Assembly: GCF_000741695.1 (NCBI RefSeq)
Contig: NZ_JGZK01000002.1
Span: 248,001 to 312,000, forward strand
DNA length: 64,000 nt
Source of the DNA: Bifidobacterium reuteri DSM 23975
GTDB lineage: Bacteria; Actinomycetota; Actinomycetes; Actinomycetales; Bifidobacteriaceae
Direction of reading: 5' to 3'
Below are positions 1-8,058 of the stretch, piece after piece. The translations under genes and the position numbers were made by a program. The notes under the pieces are model-generated. The model was not told the origin of the DNA. It did no database searches and saw nothing but the letters and a program-made list of their open reading frames with translations. The number at the start of each line of letters is the position of its first letter. Positions within the stretch are counted from its first letter, which is position 1.

Positions 1-967
1 CCAGGGCGGCGATCAGGGAGACGACCATCGTGATTACGGACATCGTGGCGATCACGCCGGCGGCGGCGGTCTTGAGCTGCTCGGCGTCGTACCCGGAGTC
101 GGAGAAGGTGTAGTACTTGACCACGTACAGCAGGTAGCCGTTGATCATCTGGTAGCCGGCCACCATCATCAGACGGCCGAAGAGGGCGAAGTAGAAGTTG
201 CGGGCGCCCTTGCCGTGCGGCGGGATGAACGACTTGAGCACCATCTTCACGCTGATCGGCTCGCGCTCCTCGTCGACATTGGAGGGTTCGCGCGGCCAGA
301 TGCCGACCACGATGATGCCGACCAGTGCGAAGCCGAGGGCACCCAGCGCGAAACCGAGGTCGATGTTGCTGATGAGCAGGGAGCCGACCAGGGAGCCTGC
401 GGTCTGGCCGAGCACGCCACCTGCGCCCATGAAGGAAGAGACCGAGCCACGGAACTTGTCCGGCACGCGGTCGGACAGGGTGGCGACGAACGGGGCGTTC
501 ATCCAGTTGTAGAACAGCTGCATGCCGCACCACAGCAGCAGGATGAGCGGCAGCGACTTGGTGACCAGCAGGCCCGCCACACAAGCGCCGCAGAGGATGC
601 CGCCGCTGATGATCCACAGCGTGCGCTTGCCCCACTTGGAGCGGGTGATGTCGGAGAACGTGCCGAAGATGATGTTGGCGAACAGCGCCACCACCGAGCC
701 GACCGAGTTGATGCTGGCGATGAACGCCTCACGCTGCCCCGGAGCGATCTGGTCGACGAGCTGGGGCACCAGGATAGACGACAGCGACACCCAGACGATG
801 CCGGTGATGATCAGGCTGACGGTGAAGCCCGCGCCCAGACGGAACACGTCCAGGACTGACGGGCGGCGGCCGTAGCTGTCGAGCAGCGGGTCGTTTTGGG
901 GCGACGGGGCGACTGCGGTGGCCTCGGTGGCGGCTGCTTCGTCTGCCTCTTCGATTCTTGTTTCCAT
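1..967 (-). CDS. scrT: Sugar (probably sucrose) permease, MFS type, 3' part cut by window edge
   Basis: The reading frame is open from the ATG at 967 to the window edge, so the first ~322 residues are visible and the C-terminus lies outside. After an acidic N-terminus of about 40 residues come repeated hydrophobic segments with short charged loops, as in 12-helix major facilitator or GPH-type sugar carriers. The start is supported by an AGGGAAGAAAG ribosome-binding site just upstream. It reads in the same direction as scrP, and both have the same TCGAACC/GGTTCGA operator upstream, so sucrose import feeding intracellular sucrose phosphorylase is the likely role. Bifidobacterial scr clusters usually include a LacI-type regulator (scrR); none is in the window, so it may lie beyond base 1. 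Substrate is inferred from context only. Confidence 0.8.
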   Translation of the reverse strand, partial: METRIEEADEAAATEATAVAPSPQNDPLLDSYGRRPSVLDVFRLGAGFTVSLIITGIVWVSLSSILVPQLVDQIAPGQREAFIASINSVGSVVALFANIIFGTFSDITRSKWGKRTLWIISGGILCGACVAGLLVTKSLPLILLLWCGMQLFYNWMNAPFVATLSDRVPDKFRGSVSSFMGAGGVLGQTAGSLVGSLLISNIDLGFALGALGFALVGIIVVGIWPREPSNVDEEREPISVKMVLKSFIPPHGKGARNFYFALFGRLMMVAGYQMINGYLLYVVKYYTFSDSGYDAEQLKTAAAGVIATMSVITMVVSLIAAL

Positions 968-1262
968 GGCTTTCTTCCCTGTGCTGGTAGGTGGAGACTG
1001 TGTTGTGTTATGACGTATGCGTTGCGTTTGCCGCACGACGCGACTGCCTGGCAATACAGCCACTGAGCGTCTGTGGTCAGTTCCAGCTCTCATCTGGTTC
1101 TGTTCTCGACGCTTGGCGCGTGCATTGCTGCTCGCCCATAATTACGATGTGCGGTTTGGCTCTCAGGCATCGGCAAGATCGGCGCGAACGGCGGCGTTCC
1201 GAGCGAGGACTGGCGATATCTCACTGAAAACAACTTCTGCGTTGACTCGTCTGCCTTATGTC

Positions 1263-1276
1263 TCGAACCGGTTCGA
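1263..1276. promoter_or_regulatory. LacI-type operator, scrT proximal site
   Basis: A perfect 14-bp palindrome, TCGAACCGGTTCGA, lies about 300 bp upstream of the scrT start codon. The same core occurs at 1319 and upstream of scrP at 4210. LacI-family regulators typically bind palindromes with a central CG. If the promoter overlaps this site, the scrT transcript would have a leader of almost 300 nt without a gene. Confidence 0.7.
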
Positions 1277-1287
1277 TTCTATCGCGA

Positions 1288-1303
1288 AGTCAATCGATTG
1301 ACT
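1288..1303. promoter_or_regulatory. 16-bp perfect palindrome between the two scr operators
   Basis: AGTCAATCGATTGACT is a perfect palindrome lying midway between the two TCGAACCGGTTCGA sites. It is unrelated in sequence to them and may be a site for a second regulator. Function is inferred from symmetry and position only. Confidence 0.35.
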
Positions 1304-1318
1304 AATTCAATCGGCGTG

Positions 1319-1332
1319 TCGAACCGGTTCGA
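1319..1332. promoter_or_regulatory. LacI-type operator, scrT distal site
   Basis: This is the second exact copy of TCGAACCGGTTCGA, 56 bp from the first. Paired operators at this spacing would allow one tetrameric repressor to bridge both. Confidence 0.65.
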
Positions 1333-1410
1333 ATTCAATGGCGCCGCGCTGTGCCACCGCCCATTACCCCCCCCCGGAGAGGCACCATCCCAAAGCCGTT
1401 CCAGTACCGC

Positions 1411-1520
1411 TCGGTGTCGTTCGGTGTCGTTCGACACTGTTCCGGCACCGTTCGGCACCGTTCGGCACCGTTCGGCACCGTTCGGCACCGTTCGGCACCG
1501 TTCGGCACCGTTCACCACCG
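1411..1520. repeat. 10-bp tandem repeat (TTCGGCACCG)n
   Basis: Eleven 10-bp units occur in register. Six central copies (1451-1510) read exactly TTCGGCACCG, and the flanking units are variants such as TCGGTGTCGT. The period is close to one helical turn. It is GC-rich simple-sequence DNA with no sign of coding. Confidence 0.85.
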
Positions 1521-1606
1521 CCCTATATCGACAATCACCGTTCCCAACATCCACAACACCATCCAGCGCCATCCAGCGCCATCCAACGGCACCCCACAAC
1601 ACCATC

Positions 1607-1782
1607 CAGCGCAAGAAATCCGGGAGATAGACCCATTCGTCCCGGATTATTGGCGCTGAACCGGTGTCAGCGCAAGAAAATCCCCGAAACAAACCCACCC
1701 GTCCCGGAATCCTTGCACTCAGACGCGTTCAGCGCAAGAAATCCGGGACGAACGGGGTTATTACCCGGAATCATTGCGCCAG
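1607..1782. repeat. Array of three tandem hairpin units, ~62-bp period
   Basis: Units start at 1607, 1668 and 1730. Each begins CAGCGCAAGAAA(A)TCC and ends with a partial inverse such as TCCCGGATTATTGGCGCTG, so each can fold into an imperfect stem of about 19 bp. Spacer sequences differ more than the arms. Confidence 0.75.
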
Positions 1783-1826
1783 CGAATGGAAAGGGGAAGC
1801 CAAAAGACGGAGAACGAGAAGGAAGA

Positions 1827-2285
1827 CTGGCCATCTGACTTCACTGGGAGACGCGTATGCGATGGGAGCTGGCCAGCGTGTGCCCGTCTGACATCTTTGT
1901 GACATGATGCGCGATGCCAGCTGGCCAACAACTGGCCATCTGACTTCACTGAGGGCTGTGTGTGATGCGAACGGGCCAACATGTGGCCGCCTGACTTCGC
2001 TGTCAGACGCTCAATGAAGTCAAACGGCCAGTACTTGTACAGCGACTTCACTGAGAGCCCGCCCAGCGAAGCCGCCATGACACGTACTGGCCTTCTCCCA
2101 TCGCCCGAGCCGCTCAGCGAAGCCAAACGGCCACCCGTTGGCCGAATCCCATCACCCAAGCCGCCCACCAAGCCGCTCAGCGAAGCCAAACGGCCATGCG
2201 TTGCCCAGCTCCCATCACTCGAACTGCCCGCCAAGCTGCCCAACGAAGTAGGACGGCCACCCATTGGCCAGTTTCCATCGCCCAG
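1827..2285. repeat. GGCCA-rich hairpin repeat cluster, copy 1
   Basis: Repeated phrases of the type CTGGCCATCTGACTTCACTG and their inverses fill this stretch. The best hairpin has arms at 1985-2002 and 2012-2029 around a 9-base loop. A closely related cluster lies at 62047-62345. There are no coding signals. Confidence 0.75.
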
Positions 2286-2336
2286 GCATCGGCATGGGCA
2301 TTATTCCACGCCAGCCGACAAGCGAGTCAGAACCAG

Positions 2337-2357
2337 AATCAACGAACTTCTGACGCA
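2337..2357. repeat. Solo right end of the second repeat-element family
   Basis: AATCAACGAACTTCTGACGC matches the right terminal repeat of the element at 39163-39275 almost exactly, but no partner end or core is adjacent. It looks like a remnant. Confidence 0.5.
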
Positions 2358-2530
2358 GGATCCTCAGAGGACAGAGTGTAAGGAGACGAAGACCGAGGAG
2401 CCAAACCGAAGAGAACCCAGACAGAGGAGACAAAAAGCAGAAACCGAAGAGACTCGAGGCCGGGAAGACAGCCGGGAAGGCGAAGGATAGAGGGCGAAAA
2501 GGACGGGAATCCGGATATCAAAGACAACAA

Positions 2531-2570
2531 ACGGGGGTCGAGGAAGCGGTATCACTTCCTCGACCCCCGT
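2531..2570 (-). terminator. Terminator downstream of scrP
   Basis: A perfect 16-bp stem (2531-2546 with 2555-2570) encloses an 8-base loop 82 bp past the scrP stop. On the minus strand it is followed by the T-rich TTTGTTGTCTTT. Confidence 0.8.
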
Positions 2571-2651
2571 GCCGTGCCGGCCCAGCACCAGCCCGCGCAC
2601 TAGCGCGGCCCTAGACCCCAACGAGAACCGATGGGATCAGTGGCTCACCGA

Positions 2652-4175
2652 TCAGCGGCTCACCACTGGCGGGTTGTTGAGCAGATCAGCGGTCTCGTGG
2701 TCGCCGGCGGCATCGGACCATGCGAGGCTTGCGACCGGGGTGGTGTTGTCCACGCCGAGGCCACGGCCGGGCTCGAACGTGAGCTCGGCGCGGCTGCCGC
2801 CATCGGCCTCGACCCAGCGGAAGGTGATGGACTTGTCGCCATCGGCCTCATAGCTGAACTCGCCGTCGAACGCGGGCAGTTCGTTGCGGAATCGAGCCAA
2901 AGCATTCAGCGCGCGCACCACCGGACGCTCGAGGTTCTCGTCGATTTCGGCGACCGAGTAGTAGTGGCGATTGATGTCGCGGCCGTTATTCGTCTTGCGC
3001 AGCAGCTCCATATCGTTGCGGCCGGCGAGCGCGCCGACGTAGTAGACCTGCGGCACGCCGGGCAGGAAGAACTGCACGGCGCGGGCGGCCAGATAATGCT
3101 GGTCGTTGCAGCCGAGCGCGGAATAATACGTGGAGTTCACCTGATACAGATCGAGGTTCGACGCGGCGGCACCGGTGGCGGCCTGAGACTCGCCGTGGGT
3201 GTTGGCATGGATGGTCTTGACCATGTTGTCCACATCCTCGTCGGGCACGAGGCCCTTGAGGGAGCGGTCGAGCTGGTCGGAGCCGATGTCGATGACGCCG
3301 ATGCCGTCGTGCGTATCGAGCACGGTGACGGCGTTGTTCGGACGGATCTCGGTCCAGTGCGCCACAGGCTCCACGTGCCCGGTGAACAGGGAGTGCAGCA
3401 GCAGCGGCGGCAGCGCGAAGTCGTAGACGCGATCGACCTTGGATGCGATCTCCACCTGCTTCTTGTAGTAGCTGTGCACCTCGATGAGGATCTCCAGACC
3501 GCGCTTGACGCCCTCTTCGCGCAGACGGGAGATGAGCTTGAAGGTCTTGGGTGTCATGAAGCAGCTGGTGCCGGCCTCCTTGGCGCCGTAGCCGACGGCG
3601 TCGAGACGGATGTAGCTCACGTGGCTGGCGGCCATCTGGTCGAAGATGGACATCAGGTATTCCCAGCCCTTATCGGAGTCAGTGTCGATGTCCACCTGCT
3701 GCGGGGTGAAGCTGACCCACACCAGTCGCGTCTTGCCGGCGAACTTGTAGTGGGTGAACGGCAGGCCCGGGCGCGGGCGGTAGATGCCGGCGAGGTCCTC
3801 CTCGGTGGCGCCGTTCGGGAACACGGAGCTCATGGTGAGGAACATCGGGTAGTACTCGGATTCCTCGCCCTTGGCCAGTACGTCCTGGAACTGCGCGGAT
3901 TCCCAGCTCATGTGATTGACGATGGCGTCGACCATGATGTCGTGGGTCTTGGAGAGCTCGGCGACGTCGTCCCAGGAGCCGAGGCGGGAATCGACTTTGG
4001 TATGGTCGATCGGATCGAAGCCGGCGTCCGCGCCATCGTACGGGGTGAAGAACGGCAGGATGTGGACGCCATCGTAGACGCCGGAGAAACGGGTGCGCAG
4101 AACGTCGGTCATGCCAGCGATGGTGCCGCTGCCGAGACGATCCGCATACGTGATCAGTTGGACTTTGTTTTTCAT
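2652..4175 (-). CDS. scrP: Sucrose phosphorylase
   Basis: This is a 507-residue glycoside hydrolase family 13 enzyme that converts sucrose and phosphate to glucose 1-phosphate and fructose in the cytoplasm, feeding the bifid shunt. The length matches the known bifidobacterial enzyme (~504). The catalytic residues fall where expected: Asp192 in RLDAVGY (nucleophile), Glu232 in IEVHSYY (acid/base) and the transition-state Asp in DTHDG near 290. The start MKNKVQLITYADRLG is family-typical and follows an AGGAG site. Longer upstream readings run through the operator and are rejected. A 20-bp palindrome sits 32 bp upstream and a strong hairpin ends the transcript, so it is probably a single-gene unit controlled by the same repressor as scrT. 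Confidence 0.97.
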   Translation of the reverse strand: MKNKVQLITYADRLGSGTIAGMTDVLRTRFSGVYDGVHILPFFTPYDGADAGFDPIDHTKVDSRLGSWDDVAELSKTHDIMVDAIVNHMSWESAQFQDVLAKGEESEYYPMFLTMSSVFPNGATEEDLAGIYRPRPGLPFTHYKFAGKTRLVWVSFTPQQVDIDTDSDKGWEYLMSIFDQMAASHVSYIRLDAVGYGAKEAGTSCFMTPKTFKLISRLREEGVKRGLEILIEVHSYYKKQVEIASKVDRVYDFALPPLLLHSLFTGHVEPVAHWTEIRPNNAVTVLDTHDGIGVIDIGSDQLDRSLKGLVPDEDVDNMVKTIHANTHGESQAATGAAASNLDLYQVNSTYYSALGCNDQHYLAARAVQFFLPGVPQVYYVGALAGRNDMELLRKTNNGRDINRHYYSVAEIDENLERPVVRALNALARFRNELPAFDGEFSYEADGDKSITFRWVEADGGSRAELTFEPGRGLGVDNTTPVASLAWSDAAGDHETADLLNNPPVVSR

Positions 4176-4206
4176 GGGCAACTCCTGTGTTGTGCGGTGA
4201 CACTCT

Positions 4207-4226
4207 GTATCGAACCGGTTCGATAC
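4207..4226. promoter_or_regulatory. LacI-type operator of scrP
   Basis: The 20-bp perfect palindrome GTATCGAACCGGTTCGATAC ends 32 bp before the scrP start codon. It contains the same 14-bp core as both scrT sites. Its position would block the promoter when bound. Confidence 0.8.
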
Positions 4227-4265
4227 TATCGCCAAAGGAACCCCACAGTCCAATCGAATGGCGTG

Positions 4266-4279
4266 TCGAACGGGTTTGA
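4266..4279. promoter_or_regulatory. Degenerate second operator upstream of scrP
   Basis: TCGAACGGGTTTGA differs from the operator core at two positions and is spaced about 56 bp from the perfect site, the same spacing as the scrT pair. It may be an auxiliary site. Confidence 0.45.
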
Positions 4280-4539
4280 GATTGGCGTTCAATTCGACGA
4301 CCGAGACAAGCCTCGCGATGGACATAAGAAACCACGCCCGAATAGGAAGACGGAGGTCGTGGAGGAAACATCCGACGGCTCCGACGCCGGACGTTCGTGT
4401 TACTGGGGTCACCGATCACCAATGTCGAAACTCAGCCGTCGATGGCGGTCGATTGCCACCGGCACCGGCGGGGCGACCGATGTCGCAACCATCAGCGCCA
4501 ATGCGCGGCGACAAGCGGCGCCGATATGCCACGTCGTAA

Positions 4540-4605
4540 GTACGTTGATTAATTCACTATCCCCTCAGCCCCCACCCCCGCAAAGCAGGACTGAGGGGTA
4601 GTCTC
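4540..4605. repeat. Degenerate repeat-element relic in the scrP-purA gap
   Basis: ACGTTGATTAATTC followed by ATCCCCTCAGCC and later CTGAGGGG resembles the left end and core of the element at 39163-39275. The remainder of the 4280-4818 gap shows no gene; the purA promoter must lie in it. Confidence 0.4.
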
Positions 4606-4818
4606 GTGCAGCACACGAAATCACGAACGTAGGCCACTTGCGGGCGAACCGGCTGAGCAACGTCATACGACCGTCTCCCGCGTGACATCCGAATGGCAAC
4701 GAAACAATGGAACATGCCGCGCCCAGGGTAGAGGCCGTACGGTAACCTAGTCCCCGGCGGAAACGTACACACTTCTTGTGCGCAACCCATTGCGCAACGT
4801 GCTAGCGGGGAGGCAGGC

Positions 4819-6105
4819 ATGCCCGGAATTGTTCTTATTGGCGCCCAGTGGGGCGATGAGGGTAAAGGCAAGGCGACCGATCTGATCGGCACCAAAGTGG
4901 ACTTTGTGGCCCGCTTCAACGGCGGCAACAACGCCGGCCATAGCGTCGTGGTCGGCAACGAATCATACGCACTGCACCTGCTGCCTTCCGGCATCATCAA
5001 CCCGAATCTGACCCCGGTGATCGGCAATGGCGTGGTGGTCGATCCCGAGGTGCTGTTCCAGGAGATCGACGGCCTTGAGGCCCGCGGCATCGACTGCTCG
5101 CATCTGAAGGTAAGCGAGGCCGCGCACATCATCGCCCCTTACCACCGCACGCTCGACAAGGTCACCGAGCGCTTCCTCGGCAAGCATAAGATCGGCACCA
5201 CCGGCCGTGGCATCGGCCCGGCCTACGCGGACAAGATCAACCGCGTCGGCATCCGCGTGCACGACCTGTTCAACGCGCAGCACCTGCACGACAAGGTCGA
5301 GGCCAGCCTGCACCAGAAGAACCAGATGCTGGTCAAGCTGTACAACCGTCGCCCGATTGACGTGGACCAGACCACCGACGAGCTCCTGAAGCTCGGAGAA
5401 CGCCTCAAGCCGTACGTGGCCAACACCGGCTTGATTCTGAACAAGGCGCTGGACGAGGGCAAGACCGTGCTGTTCGAGGGCGCGCAGGCCACCATGCTCG
5501 ACGTGGACCACGGCACCTATCCGTTCGTCACCTCCTCCAACCCGACCGCCGGCGGCGCCTGCACCGGCACTGGCGTCGGCCCCACCAAGATCACCCGCGT
5601 GGTAGGCGTCTCCAAGGCGTACGTGACGCGCGTGGGCGAGGGCCCGTTCCCCACAGAACTGTTCGACGAGTCCGGCGAATGGCTGCGCCAGCAGGGCCAC
5701 GAATTCGGCGTGACCACCGGCCGTCCGCGTCGCTGCGGCTGGTTCGACGCCGTGGTGAACCGTTACGCCTCCCAGGTCAACGGCCTGACCGACATCGTGC
5801 TCACCAAGCTTGACGTGCTCACCGGCCTCAAGGAGATTCCGATCTGCGTGGCCTATGACGTGGACGGAGAGCGCTACGACGACATGCCCACCGATCAGGC
5901 CGCATTCGCCGCCGCCAAGCCTATCTACGAGACCATGCCCGGCTGGGATGAGGACATCTCCTCCTGCCACACGTTCGACGAGCTGCCCGCCACCTGCCAG
6001 GCCTATGTGAAGCGTCTGGAGGAGATCAGCAACTGCCGTATCTCCGCGATCGGCACCGGTCCGCAGCGCGATCACATCATTTCCATCCACTCGCTGATCG
6101 ACTGA
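4819..6105 (+). CDS. purA: Adenylosuccinate synthase
   Basis: The 428-residue GTP-dependent enzyme joins IMP and aspartate to make adenylosuccinate, the first committed step to AMP. The glycine-rich loop GDEGKGK is at residues 12-18, with the catalytic Asp13 and His41 (NNAGHS) in the conserved places, and the length is normal for the family. The ATG follows GGGAGGCAGGC, a good ribosome-binding site. The crcB gene starts only 9 bp after the stop, so the two may be co-transcribed. Confidence 0.98.
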   Translation: MPGIVLIGAQWGDEGKGKATDLIGTKVDFVARFNGGNNAGHSVVVGNESYALHLLPSGIINPNLTPVIGNGVVVDPEVLFQEIDGLEARGIDCSHLKVSEAAHIIAPYHRTLDKVTERFLGKHKIGTTGRGIGPAYADKINRVGIRVHDLFNAQHLHDKVEASLHQKNQMLVKLYNRRPIDVDQTTDELLKLGERLKPYVANTGLILNKALDEGKTVLFEGAQATMLDVDHGTYPFVTSSNPTAGGACTGTGVGPTKITRVVGVSKAYVTRVGEGPFPTELFDESGEWLRQQGHEFGVTTGRPRRCGWFDAVVNRYASQVNGLTDIVLTKLDVLTGLKEIPICVAYDVDGERYDDMPTDQAAFAAAKPIYETMPGWDEDISSCHTFDELPATCQAYVKRLEEISNCRISAIGTGPQRDHIISIHSLID

Positions 6106-6114
6106 TTTCCACTC

Positions 6115-7704
6115 ATGGCCGAATCGACCCGAGCGGACGGTGTATCGGAACCGCAGCCCAATACGATGGAGATTTCGGCGGCCCAGGTGCGCGCGCAATC
6201 CACGCCGCTGCCGCAGGGCGCCGCTGCGGCAGCCAATCCGCCGCAGATTCCGCTCGCGCCGATGAAGAAGATCCAGGCCCGCTTCAATCCGCTGGCGGAC
6301 GTCATGGTCTACTGCGTCGTATTCCTGGGCGGTATGCTCGGCACCGCCATGCGCTACGGATTGAGCTTGGCACTCCCGCCGACCGCCCAGTCGCAAGGAT
6401 TCTGGCAATCCTTCCATATCCCGACGTTCACGGCGAACATGGCCGCCTGCTTCATCTTCGCCGGCCTGTCCGCGTATCTCTCGCAGGCGATCTGGATGCG
6501 CAAACGTACACGTCAACTCGCTTCGCGCGGGTTCGGCATGGGCATGTGCGGCGGGTTCTCGACATTGTCCGCGCTGGCCATCGAGGAGCTGCTGTCACTG
6601 CAGGATGGTCACATTCTCGGCGCGGTGTTCTATCTGCTAGCCAGCTTCGCCGGCGGCCTGATCGTCGCCGCATGCGGCACCAAACTGGGTCTCATGCTGA
6701 CCGCCAGCAGAACAGGGCGCATTGCCGCCGAGGCCTTGCAACGCCAGCAGTCGCAAGGCGGTTCGGGGCGTCACGTCACAGTCGGCAAGACGGTGATCGT
6801 GGCTGACGCCGGGAGCACTGGGATGCCGGCCGGAGGACTCAACGCTGGTGCGTCCGGAGGATTCAGTGCTGGTGCAGCCGGCGGATTCAGTGCGGAATCG
6901 CACATGGATGCGGTCATTGGCGGCGCTGGTGCTTCCAGTGCAACCAATGCAACCCGTACTGTTGGCGCAACTGGCGAAGCTGGCACCGGTGTCAGTGCCA
7001 TTGCCGGTGCTGGCACCGGTGCTGATACCAGCGGAGTCGCGAATACCGCTGGCCCTGCGTTCCATGCGCAGTCGGCGGTGGATGCGCCCGCCATGCTTGG
7101 CGCATCCGTGTCTTCGCCCCTGGCTTCGGAGACGGAACCGGCGTCGGCATCCGTCTCCACCGCCACTGACGCCACGGGTCTTGCCGAATCGCCCTATGTG
7201 CCATCGATGGCGGCCACCTCGTCCGTTCCAGCTTCATCGGCTTCTTACGCCATGAGGCCGTCCTTTGAACCGGCACCCATCACCGACGAAATCCCCCCTT
7301 ACCGGAGACCCGACCACAGGGGAGGCCCACTGATGACATTCATACTGGTGTGCCTGTGCGGCGGCCTAGGCGCCACCGCGCGATTCGTGGTGAACACCTC
7401 CATTCAGCAGAAATGGAAGCGACTGTTCCCCCTGTCCACGTTCGTCATCAATGTGGTCGCCACGTTCTGCGCAGGACTGGCCGCTGCCGCTTACGCCCAT
7501 CACGTAGTACCGGAATCGACCTATCTGCTGTTCGTCACCGGATTTCTGGGCGGCTTCTCCACGTTCTCCACGGCGATCAACGAGATGGTCACATTGATTC
7601 GCGGACGGCACTTCGGCACGGCACTGATCTATGTGCTGGCCACCATCGTGGTGCCGGTGCTCTGCGTCACCGCCGGCTGGCTCGTCGGCAGCCTCTCTCA
7701 CTGA
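6115..7704 (+). CDS. crcB: Fused double CrcB/Fluc fluoride channel with long low-complexity linker
   Basis: This 529-residue frame contains two CrcB domains, where bacteria usually have single ~120-residue proteins or gene pairs. Domain 1 is roughly residues 60-215 (GGMLGTAMRYG, GMCGGFSTLSA) and domain 2 residues 407-529 (GGLGATARFVVN, GFLGGFSTFSTA). Both keep the GGFST signature of fluoride-selective channels. Between them lie about 190 Ala/Gly/Ser/Thr-rich residues with no obvious membrane helix. An ATG at 7333 opens domain 2 and is preceded by AGGGGAGG at good spacing, so the second domain can probably also be made alone. The likely role is fluoride export across the cell membrane. No fluoride riboswitch was recognised in the 9-bp gap to purA. 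Confidence 0.88.
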   Translation: MAESTRADGVSEPQPNTMEISAAQVRAQSTPLPQGAAAAANPPQIPLAPMKKIQARFNPLADVMVYCVVFLGGMLGTAMRYGLSLALPPTAQSQGFWQSFHIPTFTANMAACFIFAGLSAYLSQAIWMRKRTRQLASRGFGMGMCGGFSTLSALAIEELLSLQDGHILGAVFYLLASFAGGLIVAACGTKLGLMLTASRTGRIAAEALQRQQSQGGSGRHVTVGKTVIVADAGSTGMPAGGLNAGASGGFSAGAAGGFSAESHMDAVIGGAGASSATNATRTVGATGEAGTGVSAIAGAGTGADTSGVANTAGPAFHAQSAVDAPAMLGASVSSPLASETEPASASVSTATDATGLAESPYVPSMAATSSVPASSASYAMRPSFEPAPITDEIPPYRRPDHRGGPLMTFILVCLCGGLGATARFVVNTSIQQKWKRLFPLSTFVINVVATFCAGLAAAAYAHHVVPESTYLLFVTGFLGGFSTFSTAINEMVTLIRGRHFGTALIYVLATIVVPVLCVTAGWLVGSLSH

Positions 7705-7727
7705 CCAATCTCTGATCGATTCCCACA

Positions 7728-8050
7728 CTGGTGGCCCGTCTCATAAATAATTGAGGGATTTAGCTTGTTCTCTCCCCCAGTCAGCTTCGCTGACAGCCCG
7801 TCCCGCAAGTACAGACGCGCTCCGCGCGCAGCCTGCTGGCTCGCCTGCCGGCTCGCACGTTGCCTACAAACAGCTCCGCTGTTTGCTTCACGGCAACGGC
7901 CCCGCAATTTCAGACGCGCTGCGCGCGGCAGTTTGCTGGCTCGCCTGTCGGCTCGCACGTTGCCTACAAACAGCTCCGCTGTTTGCTTCACGGCAACGTC
8001 CCATCAGAGGGGGCCAGCACCACTCAACCAATTACGAGACGGACCACTAG
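7728..8050. repeat. Modular inverted-repeat element A (two internal modules)
   Basis: The element is 323 bp with ~28-bp imperfect terminal inverted repeats: left CTGGTGGCCCGTCTCAT, right end inverse CTAGTGGTCCGTCTCGT. Inside are CTCCCCCAGTCAGCTTCGC, two ~99-bp modules (starting at 7802 and 7901) built of small hairpins, then AGAGGGGGCCAGCACCA. It has no coding capacity. It lies between the convergent crcB and DUF1963 genes, ending 8 bp short of the latter's stop codon. Confidence 0.85.
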
Positions 8051-8058
8051 GTCGATCT

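Noticed and set aside
2631..4601. 656-codon plus-strand reading frame antisense to scrP
   Set aside because: It is a shadow of the sucrose phosphorylase gene in GC-rich DNA, with no family resemblance or ribosome-binding site.
6106..6114. Fluoride riboswitch controlling crcB
   Set aside because: The gap to purA is only 9 bp and no riboswitch pattern was recognised in or near it.
4963..6516. 517-codon minus-strand frame over purA
   Set aside because: It is antisense to purA, His/Arg-rich and without motifs, a typical mirror frame.
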